The position numbers were made by a program, and so were the translations under genes. Of a DNA stretch of 64,000 nt, positions 1-10,232 are shown piece after piece; the first letter of the stretch is position 1, and the number at the start of each line of letters is the position of its first letter. The DNA lies in NCBI GenBank assembly GCA_900471925.1, contig UCGV01000036.1, positions 85,921 through 149,920 of the forward strand. The letters run 5' to 3'. The notes beneath the pieces were generated by a model. It worked only from the letters and a program-made list of their open reading frames with translations. It was not told the origin of the DNA and did no database searches. Source of the stretch: Hyphomicrobiales bacterium. GTDB lineage: Bacteria; Pseudomonadota; Alphaproteobacteria; Rhizobiales; Rhizobiaceae.

Positions 1-12
1 TATGCCTGCCAT
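1..12 (-). CDS. possible first codons of rluC, cut by window edge
   Basis: On the minus strand an ATG at 12-10 opens Met-Ala-Gly-Ile and runs out of the window. Rhizobial RluC-type pseudouridine synthases commonly begin Met-Ala-Gly and lie directly downstream of crcB on the same strand, so this may be the start of that gene. Only four codons are visible and the upstream ribosome site is weak, so this is inference from context only. Confidence 0.25.
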
Positions 13-108
13 GGATATCTTTCGGAAAATATGGGCGCGATCGAAGCCAGCGCCTCTCTTGCCGCTGCCTTTAGAGCATTTTTCACAAAACGGAAATCGG
101 AATCGAAA

Positions 109-486
109 TCAGATCAGCGCGCGCATTAGTCCGAGGCCTGCCATGACAGCCAACATCGAAAGCCCGACGCTCGCCGCGATGTAGAGGCCGCCGACAAAGA
201 CCTCGCCGCGTTCGAACAGCGAGATCGCATCGAGCGAGAAGGCGGAGAAGGTCGTGAAGCCGCCGAGAAAGCCGGTGATCAGCAACAGCCGCAGCTCCAC
301 CGAAGCGTTGAAGCGCCGCGCAATCATCTCGGCGAAGACACCGATGATGAAGCAGCCGACAACGTTGACGGTGAGCGTGCCCCACGGAAAGCCCGGCCCC
401 ATGAGCCGCACCGACCCGAGCCCGACATAATATCTAAGAAGCGAACCGATAGCGCCGCCGACGGCGACGAGCAGAGCCTGGAACAT
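109..486 (-). CDS. crcB: CrcB/FluC fluoride ion channel
   Basis: This 125-residue inner-membrane protein should export fluoride as a dual-topology dimer. It has four hydrophobic helices, the N-terminal GGAIGSLLRY motif near residues 10-19, the GTLTVNVVGCF segment in helix 2 with the family's conserved Asn, and the GFLGGFTTFSAFS signature near residues 72-84 that lines the pore. Length is typical. No fluoride riboswitch was recognised in the 120 bases upstream. On the minus strand it reads toward the window edge, where rluC may begin. Confidence 0.93.
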   Translation of the reverse strand: MFQALLVAVGGAIGSLLRYYVGLGSVRLMGPGFPWGTLTVNVVGCFIIGVFAEMIARRFNASVELRLLLITGFLGGFTTFSAFSLDAISLFERGEVFVGGLYIAASVGLSMLAVMAGLGLMRALI

Positions 487-606
487 GCCTCCGGTTTATG
501 GTGATTCCGGACTGATTCCAATCGCAGGTGTGGAAATCTTACCATCAGGTAAAATGCGAGCGATTTTCTTAGCGGAACGCGAAGATCGCGCCGGTATGAC
601 GGCCTC

Positions 607-873
607 ATGACACAGCTTGTTTCCATATCCGCGACCATGGCCGCCTCCGCTGCCGAAACCCTGCGCATCCCCCAGCGCGTGGCGACGGCGACGGCTGCGC
701 GTGAGGCTCGCAAGCTTGTGGAAAGGCAGCGCAGCCACGAGACCGGTCACGATCCGGAAGACACGTCCAACGTCATTCAATCGACGGAAGTCGCGCTCGA
801 TCTCATGGAGAGAGGCTATCGCCAGCCGCAGGCCGGCCTGAGACAGGCGCTCAAGTCCTACGACGAAGTCTAG
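607..873 (+). CDS. small hypothetical protein
   Basis: An 88-residue predicted soluble protein with no family that I recognise. The N-terminal third is rich in Ala and Thr and the middle is charged (ARKLVERQRSHETG). An ATG at 595 is followed at once by a stop, so the start is the second ATG at 607. No clear Shine-Dalgarno is visible. It sits between divergent crcB and an NTF2-like gene. Coding character is moderate, so it could still be a chance frame. Confidence 0.5.
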   Translation: MTQLVSISATMAASAAETLRIPQRVATATAAREARKLVERQRSHETGHDPEDTSNVIQSTEVALDLMERGYRQPQAGLRQALKSYDEV

Positions 874-937
874 ACCTCAGCCTCCGCTGGCCCGATAGTA
901 CAAATCCAGGGACCCCTATCGGACTTGGAGCATGTGG

Positions 938-1387
938 ATGATAGCGCAAGCAGACGACATCAGGGCAATCTGCGACATTATCGAGCGCCAGTTCAAAAGC
1001 ATGAGCTGGACGACGAAATCTGCGCCCGACATGGCAGCATTCGCCGGCGACTTTTTGCCGGGTGCAACGCTCTATCCTTCCGCCCGTCCCGTTTCCGGCA
1101 GATCGGTCGCCGAATTCTCTTCCCGCATGAACGATCTTGCCGGGAAAGCGCTCATCTCATTCGATGAAACGGTACTGGGCGGCAAGGTCTTCATATTCGG
1201 CAATATCGCCATCGCCGCGGTTGCCTGTGAAAACATCGAGAACGGTGCCGAGATCAACCGCAATGTCGAGATGATGCTCTTCGTCAAAAACGACGGTCAC
1301 TGGAAGATCGTAGCGCAGGCCTGGGACCGGGAAAGCGAAAGCCTGCCGATCCCCAATGAACTGCTGACGCCTCTGCGGACGGCCTGA
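938..1387 (+). CDS. NTF2-like (SnoaL-type) fold protein
   Basis: A protein of about 149 residues whose pattern fits the NTF2-like superfamily: an N-terminal helix region (DDIRAICDIIERQFKSM), then beta strands ending in NVEMMLFVKNDGHWKIVAQAW, the usual final strands of this fold. Substrate is unknown; such proteins are small isomerases, ketosteroid-like enzymes or ligand binders. ATGs occur at 932 and 938; GGAG at 927-930 is correctly spaced (7 bases) only from 938. It converges on the copper chaperone gene with a 6-base gap. Confidence 0.7.
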   Translation: MIAQADDIRAICDIIERQFKSMSWTTKSAPDMAAFAGDFLPGATLYPSARPVSGRSVAEFSSRMNDLAGKALISFDETVLGGKVFIFGNIAIAAVACENIENGAEINRNVEMMLFVKNDGHWKIVAQAWDRESESLPIPNELLTPLRTA

Positions 1388-1393
1388 ACGCCC

Positions 1394-1912
1394 TTACTTG
1401 CCTTGGGCGGACAGCACGTTCAGCACCAGATCGACCTTGCCGGCTTTTGCGAAGGTCAGCGTGACCGGCACCTTGTCGCCCTGCTTGAAAGGCGCGGCCA
1501 CCTTTATGAACATCAGGTGCAGGTTGCCGGGCGTCAATTCCACGGTCTTGCCGGCCGGAATGGTGATGCCGTCCTTCAGTTCGCGCATCTTCATGACATT
1601 GCCCTGCATCGACATTTCATGGATCTGCACCTGCCCCGCTGCCGGCGAGGCGACCGAAAGAAGCTGGTCGTCGGCCGAGCCATTATTCTTCACGGTAAAG
1701 AAGCCGCCGCCGACCGGCTGGCCGGGCAGCATTGCCTTGGCGAAGCCGCCGGACACTTCGAGATCGCCTGCCTTCACGACGTCACCGTCTGAAGACATGC
1801 TCATGCCGTTCATATCCATGCCCTGCATATGCTGATGATCCTGGCCGATGGCCGATCCGGCAAAACCGGCGACGCAAAGCAGGGCAGCAAAACCAAATGT
1901 CCTGATCTTCAT
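1394..1912 (-). CDS. periplasmic copper chaperone PCu(A)C
   Basis: A 172-residue exported protein of the PCu(A)C (DUF461) family, which binds Cu(I) in the periplasm and helps supply the CuA centre of cytochrome oxidase. Residues 1-23 are a signal peptide. The copper ligands are visible as IHEMSM, then MKM ten residues on, then HLMF after about 22 more. A Met/His-rich stretch just after the signal peptide (HQHMQGMDMNGMSM) is an extra likely Cu(I) site. GAGGAGA seven bases upstream supports the start. Confidence 0.92.
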   Translation of the reverse strand: MKIRTFGFAALLCVAGFAGSAIGQDHQHMQGMDMNGMSMSSDGDVVKAGDLEVSGGFAKAMLPGQPVGGGFFTVKNNGSADDQLLSVASPAAGQVQIHEMSMQGNVMKMRELKDGITIPAGKTVELTPGNLHLMFIKVAAPFKQGDKVPVTLTFAKAGKVDLVLNVLSAQGK

Positions 1913-2115
1913 GAAATATCTCCTCGCTCCCGGAGCCTTTGCTGATCACAATGTTTCATCATCGGCAATGGCTCCAGGCCCGCGTTAGCCAATTTCACCC
2001 GCAAATGCAAAAGCCCAATTGCCGCTGCCGATATCAGCTATTCCGAAGCCGCGACAAAAATTTGTGCGGTACCGACATTTTGCTTGCCAAGCCCCGCCAC
2101 CCCCGGATAATTGCC

Positions 2116-2285
2116 GCAACCTTGTTGGGAGAAGCCGGTACGCTGATGCCGGTGCCGAAGGAGCAACCGCCCCGGAAACTCTCAGGCAAAAGGACCACAA
2201 GGGGCAGACGGAACTCTGGAGAGAGGCGTTCTCGTAACGTCCGCCGAAGGGATAACAATCTCAGGCAAAGGGACAGAGGGGGCTC
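2116..2285 (+). promoter_or_regulatory. tandem glycine riboswitch
   Basis: Two consecutive glycine aptamers lie upstream of gcvT. Each has the conserved core: the first shows GGGAGA, GCCGAAGGAGCAA and CTCTCAGGCAAAAGGAC (2127-2197), the second shows CTCTGGAGAG, CGCCGAAGGGATAACAA and TCTCAGGCAAAGGGAC (2213-2274). A short linker at about 2200-2206 joins them. Glycine binding normally switches on the downstream cleavage operon. About 78 bases separate the aptamers from the gcvT start; I did not resolve the expression platform. Confidence 0.95.
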
Positions 2286-2362
2286 AAGGAGACAAGGCGC
2301 AACCGCGTCTTCAGTTTTGAGCCCGCGCCCGGATTTTCCGGCGCAAACCCCGGAGGCGTCTT

Positions 2363-3499
2363 TTGGACGATACTGCTGCCCTCAAGAAAACCCCGCTGCA
2401 CGCGCTGCATCTGTCGCTCGGCGCCCGTATGGTGCCTTTCGCAGGCTATGACATGCCGGTGCAATATCCTGCTGGAGTCATGAAGGAGCACCTGCAGACC
2501 CGCACTGCCGCCGGCGTGTTCGATGTCTCCCATATGGGCCAGGTCATCATCAAGGCGAAGTCCGGCAAGTATGAGGATGCGGCGCTCGCGCTCGAAAGCC
2601 TCGTGCCGGTCGATATTCTCGGCCTCGCCGAGGGACGACAGCGCTACGGTTTCTTCACCGATGAAAACGGCGGCATCCTCGACGACCTCATGATCACCCA
2701 TCTCGACGACCACCTTTTCGTCGTCGTCAATGCCGCTTGCAAGGAGCAGGATATCGCGCACCTGCAGAAGCATCTTTCCGACACCTGCGACATCACCGTC
2801 CTCGACCGCGCCCTGATTGCCCTGCAGGGTCCACGCGCCGTTGAAGCACTTGCCGAACTCTGGGCCGATGTCGCCGCCATGAAGTTCATGGACGTGCGCC
2901 ATTGCCGCCTGCACGACGTTTCCTGTCTCGTCTCGCGCTCGGGCTATTCCGGCGAGGACGGTTTCGAAATCTCCATTCCCGCCGACAAGGCCGTCGATGT
3001 CACCAACCGGTTGCTCGAGCATCCCGATGTCGAGCCGATCGGCCTCGGCGCTCGCGACTCGCTGCGCCTTGAAGCCGGTCTTTGCCTCTACGGCAACGAT
3101 ATCGACACGACGACCTCTCCGGTCGAAGCCGCCATCGAATGGGGCATGCAGAAGGCTCGCCGCACCGGTGGCGCCCGCGCCGGCGGTTTCCCGGGTGCGG
3201 AACGCATCCTCGGCGAACTGGACAAGGGTGTGACCCGCAAGCGCGTCGGCCTGAAGCCTGAGGGCAAGGCGCCGGTACGAGGCCATGCCAAGCTCTATGC
3301 CGATGCCGAGGGCAAGACCGAGATCGGCGAAGTCACCTCGGGTGGTTTCGGTCCCTCCGTCGAAGGCCCCGTCGCCATGGGCTATGTGCCGGTCTCCCAT
3401 GCCGCAGCCGGTACGCAGATCTATGCGGAAGTGCGCGGCAAGTACCTGCCCGTCACCGTCTCCGCCCTTCCCTTCATCACGCCGACCTACAAACGCTGA
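2363..3499 (+). CDS. gcvT: aminomethyltransferase, glycine cleavage T protein
   Basis: A 378-residue T protein that transfers the aminomethyl carbon from lipoyl-GcvH to tetrahydrofolate, giving methylene-THF and ammonia. The N-terminal segment (MVPFAGYDMPVQY), the GGILDD loop near residues 103-108 with the folate-contacting Asp, and YSGEDGFEI near residue 195 are family signatures; length is typical. The start is a TTG preceded by CGGAGG at 2351-2356, well spaced, with no better ATG in frame. It is first in gcvT-gcvH-gcvP and controlled by the riboswitch. Confidence 0.97.
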   Translation: MDDTAALKKTPLHALHLSLGARMVPFAGYDMPVQYPAGVMKEHLQTRTAAGVFDVSHMGQVIIKAKSGKYEDAALALESLVPVDILGLAEGRQRYGFFTDENGGILDDLMITHLDDHLFVVVNAACKEQDIAHLQKHLSDTCDITVLDRALIALQGPRAVEALAELWADVAAMKFMDVRHCRLHDVSCLVSRSGYSGEDGFEISIPADKAVDVTNRLLEHPDVEPIGLGARDSLRLEAGLCLYGNDIDTTTSPVEAAIEWGMQKARRTGGARAGGFPGAERILGELDKGVTRKRVGLKPEGKAPVRGHAKLYADAEGKTEIGEVTSGGFGPSVEGPVAMGYVPVSHAAAGTQIYAEVRGKYLPVTVSALPFITPTYKR

Positions 3500-3523
3500 C
3501 CCCTATTGCGAGAGGATTTTTCC

Positions 3524-3885
3524 ATGCTGAAATTTACCCAGGAACATGAATGGCTGAAGCTCGAAGGCGATGTCGCGACCGTCGGCATCACCACCTACGC
3601 TGTCGAGCAGCTCGGTGACCTCGTTTTCGTGGAACTGCCTGAAGTCGGCGCTACCTTCTCCAAGGATGGCAATGCGGCGACCGTTGAATCCGTCAAGGCT
3701 GCCTCTGATGTCTATTGCCCGCTCGATGGCGAGATCGTCGAGGTCAATCCGGCGATCACCGCCGACCCGTCGCTCGTCAATTCCGACCCGCAGGGCGCCG
3801 GCTGGTTCTTCAAGCTTAAGCTCAAGAACCTCTCCGATGCCGATGGCCTTCTCGATGAAGCGGCCTACAAGGAGCTGACTGCGTA

Positions 3886-3886
<1 letters not shown>
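3524..3886 (+). CDS. gcvH: glycine cleavage H protein (lipoyl carrier)
   Basis: A 120-residue lipoyl-carrier protein that shuttles the aminomethyl group between P, T and L proteins. The lipoylated lysine is K58 within VESVKAASDVY, and the flanking GDLVFVELPEVG and GWFFKLKL strands match the family. A TTG at 3506 could extend the frame by six residues, but AGAGGA at 3511-3516 correctly spaces the ATG at 3524. Its TAA shares one base with the gcvP ATG, implying translational coupling. Confidence 0.97.
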
Positions 3887-6750
<2,864 letters not shown>

Positions 6751-6794
6751 CGTTCAGTGAAATGCCCGATGCGCAAGCGGAGGGCCAGCAATTG

Positions 6795-6825
6795 AAGCCC
6801 CTTCCATCATGGGAGGGGCTTTCCT
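6795..6825 (+). terminator. rho-independent terminator of gcvTHP
   Basis: An 11-base stem (6795-6805 with 6811-6821, one T-G wobble) closes a five-base ATCAT loop and is followed by TTCCT. It lies 45 bases after the gcvP stop and before the separate DUF982 gene. Confidence 0.8.
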
Positions 6826-6856
6826 AATTCCGATAAAGACTGCGAGAGGAAACCCC

Positions 6857-7129
6857 ATGACCCAGGATCAAAGCGAAGCAAGAATGCAGGCGCCCTGGTC
6901 GAAGCCCGTGCTCGTCGCCCTGGAAGAGCCCGGCCAGTTTGTCACCGTGGATACCACCCAGGCCGCCTCCTGGGCGATGATCGAAGACTGGCCGATCGAG
7001 GATGGAGACGCACTCGACCGCGCATTGCTGGTCTGCGCCGATGTTATCAAGGGCAAACGCACCGGAGAGGATGCGCGCAAGGCATTCATCGCCGCCGCGA
7101 TCGAAGCCGGTCTCGATATCAAGGAATGA
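6857..7129 (+). CDS. DUF982 domain protein
   Basis: A 90-residue protein of the DUF982 family, which is expanded in Rhizobiales and has no known function. Visible family features are the VTVDTTQAASWAMIEDWP segment and the C-terminal DARKAFIAAAIEAG helix. GAGAGGA at 6843-6849 supports the ATG at 6857 over an in-frame upstream start. A terminator separates it from gcvP, so it is probably its own transcript. Confidence 0.85.
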   Translation: MTQDQSEARMQAPWSKPVLVALEEPGQFVTVDTTQAASWAMIEDWPIEDGDALDRALLVCADVIKGKRTGEDARKAFIAAAIEAGLDIKE

Positions 7130-7160
7130 CCGGACGCCCGGCAAGCGGGCTTACGCGTTT

Positions 7161-7182
7161 CCGCCGATGACATCATCGGCGG
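7161..7182. terminator. perfect inverted repeat between convergent genes
   Basis: CCGCCGATGA and TCATCGGCGG form ten-base perfect arms around CA, between the ends of the DUF982 gene and the convergent cupin gene. No T-tract follows on either strand, so it may be a bidirectional terminator or an mRNA 3'-end protecting hairpin. Confidence 0.4.
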
Positions 7183-7189
7183 CGGCGCT

Positions 7190-7666
7190 TCAGCCCTGAG
7201 GCGGGATTGCAAGCGGCGGGCCGAGAAATTCGACCTTCCACGTCTGCGCAAAAGCGTTGAGCGCTTCCGTATCCGGCCGGCCGTTTCGCATCACATGCGC
7301 TAGGCCGGTGAAGAAGGCCGCGGCATCGAGGCCCGGAGTGATCATGATATATTGGCGAGCGGGCCTGTCGGTCACATTGACGAAGGAATGCGCCGCACCG
7401 CCGGGAACGGTGATCACATCTCCCTCCTCCGCGTAAAACTGTCGGCCGTCCACCTCGAAGAGATAGCGGCCCTCCAGAACCCGAAAGACTTCCGTCTCGG
7501 TATGGCGGTGACGCGGCGGGCCGAAGCCGGGCGCATTGACCGTGTCGATGAAACAGAATGCGCCGCCTGTGGTGGAGGGGTCGACACGGACAGTGAGATC
7601 GAGGCCGATGGCCGGGATCTTGATGATCTTTTCAGATGCCCTGGAATGAGATGTCTGGATGCTCAT
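7190..7666 (-). CDS. cupin domain protein
   Basis: A 158-residue single-domain cupin. The metal-binding motifs are visible: PPRHRHTETEVFRVLEGRYLF (motif 1, with two His and a Glu) and EGDVITVPGGAAHSFVN (motif 2, with His). The substrate is unknown; similar rhizobial proteins are annotated only as cupins. The frame stays open to 7813, but the ATG at 7664-7666 is where homology-like sequence begins. Its ribosome site is weak. Confidence 0.82.
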   Translation of the reverse strand: MSIQTSHSRASEKIIKIPAIGLDLTVRVDPSTTGGAFCFIDTVNAPGFGPPRHRHTETEVFRVLEGRYLFEVDGRQFYAEEGDVITVPGGAAHSFVNVTDRPARQYIMITPGLDAAAFFTGLAHVMRNGRPDTEALNAFAQTWKVEFLGPPLAIPPQG

Positions 7667-7986
7667 CGGAATATCTCGGTCGGGGTTGATCTGTCGACGC
7701 TGAGCGCGGGGGGTGTCCGACCCATCATAGCATCGAAAGGTGGAGCACACCGAAAGCGACGACCGGTGAGCCCGACCGATTTTTGGAAAATTTGACGATG
7801 AGCGGTGAACCATTTTCGGTTCACCGCGTATCTACTCTTGCTGGACGCTGCAAGACCAGCAGGGAGAAGGGTTGCCTGCCCCTGTACCGGGCACTCTTCT
7901 CCCTTCTCAGCGTTTCCGCTCCCGGATTAACCTTCTCCCGAAGCTTCGTTGGCGAATGAATGTGTTTTCTGGCATAGAGAAATCAC
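7667..7986. other. 320-base intergenic stretch with nested stem-loop
   Basis: No convincing gene is present. A two-tier inverted repeat lies at 7861-7904: outer arms AGGGAGAAG (7861-7869) and CTTCTCCCT (7896-7904), inner arms TGCCC (7877-7881) and GGGCA (7889-7893). It could be a structured RNA or a terminator-like fold just upstream of the tRNA-like sequence. The 7667-7800 part presumably carries the cupin promoter. Confidence 0.4.
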
Positions 7987-8062
7987 GCCCCTCGTAGCTC
8001 AACGTAAGAGCAGCTGTATGGTTTGCAGCCGATCCAGGTTCAATTCCTCGGCAGGGGCACCA
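7987..8062 (+). tRNA. tRNA-like sequence with encoded CCA, probably a degenerate tRNA
   Basis: The 76-base segment folds as a cloverleaf: six acceptor pairs (7987-7992 with 8053-8058), D stem GCTC/GAGC, anticodon stem GCTGT/GCAGC, T loop TTCAATT and a terminal ACCA. The anticodon loop ATGGTTT would present GGT (Thr) after a conserved T33. Defects are: the D loop AACGTAA lacks the usual GG pair, the acceptor base has two unpaired positions, the T stem has one mismatch and position 37 is T. It resembles arginine tRNAs that begin GCCCCT and end AGGGGCACCA. Whether it is expressed is unclear. Confidence 0.45.
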
Positions 8063-8100
8063 GTTTCCCAATCCCCCTGCGTGAGAAATCGGCAAGCCGC

Positions 8101-9069
8101 CTAGAAGCGCTCGCCGACCAGCTCTTCACTCTTGGCCCACAATGCCCGCGCCGTTTCCGGATCGAGCGCGTAGGAACGCACGCCCTCTGAAACCGGGCTG
8201 ATCTCCGCGTCCGTTACTTCGGAAACGTGGCAGTTCTCGCAATATCTGCCACCGACCTCGTCCGACGGGGCAACGAAACCGGCCCAGACGGAAGTGGCCG
8301 CACCTTGCGGAATGGTTTTCCACACATAGGGAGGCTTGCCCTCGATGGCGAGTGCAGCGTTGATCTGCGCCAGCATGCCTTCGATCATGCCGGGGTCGAG
8401 GTGGCGGCCGAGTTCGGTGTTGATACCACCGGGATGCAGCGCCGTCGCCCGGATGCCGCGATCCCTCAGGCGGCGATCAAGCTCCACAGCGAAGAGAATG
8501 TTTGATGTCTTGGACTGCGCGTAGGCAGCCCAGGGTTCGTACGGCTTGCTCGCATAGTTGAGATCGTCGAGGCTGAAGGGCGCCATGCGATGGCCCGACG
8601 ATGCGACGATTACCACGCGACCGCCCGATTTGATCAGCGGCGCGATGCGGTTGACCAGCACGAAATGGCCGAGATGGTTGGTGCCGAACTGTGTTTCGAA
8701 ACCATCGGTGGTGCGGCCGAACGGAGCGGCCATCACGCCGGCATTGGCGATAACGACATCGAAGGGGCGCCCATCAGCGATGAGCGCGTCGGCGCAGGCC
8801 CGGACGCTTGCGAGAGAAGCGAGATCGAGCGCGACGAGTTCGAGGCCGCCACCATTGGCCGCATCGGCGCGCACGACATCCGTAGCCGCCCTCGCCTTTT
8901 CAAGATCACGCGCCGCACCCACGACCTGCGCACCATGGGCTGCGAGCACACGCGCGGTCTCGACGCCGAGGCCGGCCGAAACACCGGTTACCAGAACTCG
9001 CTTGCCCCTGAGGTCGATGCCGGAGAGCACGTCGTCCGTGGTCGATGTCGCGCCAAAAGGTCCATTCAT
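8101..9069 (-). CDS. short-chain dehydrogenase/reductase (retinol-dehydrogenase-like)
   Basis: A 322-residue classical SDR. It has the nucleotide-binding VTGVSAGLG near residues 32-40, the IANAGVM structural motif, the catalytic serine region VVIVASSGHRM and the YAQSK (Tyr-x-x-x-Lys) catalytic pair. Its length and the C-terminal extension resemble WWOX/retinol-dehydrogenase-like oxidoreductases. The substrate is unknown. It is divergent from a TetR gene with twin palindromes between them, so it is the likely target of that repressor. Confidence 0.88.
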   Translation of the reverse strand: MNGPFGATSTTDDVLSGIDLRGKRVLVTGVSAGLGVETARVLAAHGAQVVGAARDLEKARAATDVVRADAANGGGLELVALDLASLASVRACADALIADGRPFDVVIANAGVMAAPFGRTTDGFETQFGTNHLGHFVLVNRIAPLIKSGGRVVIVASSGHRMAPFSLDDLNYASKPYEPWAAYAQSKTSNILFAVELDRRLRDRGIRATALHPGGINTELGRHLDPGMIEGMLAQINAALAIEGKPPYVWKTIPQGAATSVWAGFVAPSDEVGGRYCENCHVSEVTDAEISPVSEGVRSYALDPETARALWAKSEELVGERF

Positions 9070-9143
9070 TGTTATCTCCTAGATCAATGGACGCACCGCT
9101 CCTGGCTGGAAGGCATTGCCCGCCGGCCTCTGATGGAATAAAA

Positions 9144-9180
9144 GGAGGATGCCTCCAGATAAATACGGAGGATGCCTCCG
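9144..9180. promoter_or_regulatory. twin palindromic operator between SDR and TetR genes
   Basis: The palindrome GGAGG-ATG-CCTCC occurs twice, at 9144-9156 and 9167-9179, with centres 23 bases apart. The second copy extends to CGGAGGATGCCTCCG and is flanked by ATAAA and TTTAT. It lies 24 bases upstream of the tetR ATG and about 75 upstream of the SDR start, as expected for a TetR operator controlling both genes. Confidence 0.75.
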
Positions 9181-9203
9181 TTTATCAAGGGGACGTTTCG
9201 GAA

Positions 9204-9788
9204 ATGGCCGAAAAAAGTGACGGGTCCACCGTCCGGAAACCGCGTGCGGATGCTGAACGCAACCGCCTTCTGCTGATGGAGACCGCAAAGACTGTCTTCG
9301 CGGAAAAAGGGTCCAGCGCCAGCCTGGACGAAATCGCCCGCATGGCAGGCGTCGGCATCGGTACGCTCTACCGCCACTTCCCGACCCGCGACGCCCTTGT
9401 TTCGGCAATCTATCGCAACGAGACGACACAGCTTGCCGCCGCCGCCCAAAGCCTCTCCGAGACGCATCCGCCGGTCGAAGCATTGCGGCTGTGGCTCGCG
9501 CAGTTTGTGGATTATGTCGTGGCGAAACACGGCATGTCCGAACTGCTGGATTCGCTTGTTGGCGGCACATCCGAGCTTTACGCCGAGTCCTTTACTCCGA
9601 TCACAGATGCCGTCCGTCTGCTGATCGACCGAGCGACGGCGTCAGGTGAAATACGCCTGACGATGGACCCGCTGGACCTTCTGCGCGCGCTGGCCGGTGG
9701 CGCCAGTATCAGCTGCGGTCCGGCGTGGCGCGAGGCGGCGCGGCAGCTTATCGATATCCTGATCGCGGGAATGCGGGCCGGCCGCTGA
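9204..9788 (+). CDS. TetR/AcrR family transcriptional regulator
   Basis: A 194-residue repressor. The N-terminal helix-turn-helix is plain: ERNRLLLMETAKTVFAEKG, then SLDEIARMAGVGIGTLYRHF near residues 40-59. The C-terminal ligand domain is variable, as usual. The open frame extends upstream to 9045, but that part covers the palindromes, so ATG 9204 is preferred. It is divergent from the SDR gene and likely represses it and itself. Confidence 0.9.
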   Translation: MAEKSDGSTVRKPRADAERNRLLLMETAKTVFAEKGSSASLDEIARMAGVGIGTLYRHFPTRDALVSAIYRNETTQLAAAAQSLSETHPPVEALRLWLAQFVDYVVAKHGMSELLDSLVGGTSELYAESFTPITDAVRLLIDRATASGEIRLTMDPLDLLRALAGGASISCGPAWREAARQLIDILIAGMRAGR

Positions 9789-9912
9789 CGCGCGCGTATC
9801 GTTCCGGCACATCAGCCGCCGATCTCCTCGCCTTTTGCTAACCGAAGCTCTTCAGCTTTCCCTAAAGCCTTGCCGGTAAAACGCTTGATGTCCGGAAACA
9901 GGGAAACGGTCG

Positions 9913-10218
9913 ATGAGCATTTCTGCAATCACGCATACGGCGCTTTCGGGAATGCAGGCGCAGACGACGCGCGCAAGCGCGATCGCCAACAATGTCGCCA
10001 ATGCGAGCACACCCAATTATGGCCGGCTGAACACCAGCTTCCAGTCCGTTGACCCCACAGGTGTTCAGGCAAGCGTCACCGGGACGGACCAGGACGTCGA
10101 TTTTGCGACCGAACTGACCGACCTTGTCGAGACCGAACAGAGCTACAAGGCCAATGCATCGGTTTTCGAAGCTGGCGCCGATCTCTGGGACGTTCTGATG
10201 AGCATCAAGCGCGACTGA
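9913..10218 (+). CDS. miniature flagellar rod/hook-like protein
   Basis: A 101-residue protein with the conserved ends of flagellar rod/hook proteins and almost no middle. Residues 1-36 carry the N-terminal rod motif (ALSGMQAQTTRASAIANNVAN, then STPNY) and residues 64-101 carry the C-terminal helix (TELTDLVETEQSYKANASVF). FlgB and FlgC are 130-140 residues or longer. No other flagellar gene is nearby. It may be a spare rod subunit or a protein with another role. Confidence 0.8.
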   Translation: MSISAITHTALSGMQAQTTRASAIANNVANASTPNYGRLNTSFQSVDPTGVQASVTGTDQDVDFATELTDLVETEQSYKANASVFEAGADLWDVLMSIKRD

Positions 10219-10232
10219 AGCGCCCCTGCCCC

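Noticed and set aside
2..184. Plus-strand 60-codon open frame at the window start
   Set aside because: Overlaps crcB in antisense and carries an unconvincing composition; the region is better read as the gap between crcB and the next minus-strand gene.
487..606. Fluoride riboswitch upstream of crcB
   Set aside because: The 120-base leader does not show the conserved fluoride aptamer core; nothing else regulatory was recognised.
1939..2451. Plus-strand open frame through the gcvT leader
   Set aside because: It runs through both glycine aptamers, whose conserved RNA features account for this sequence.
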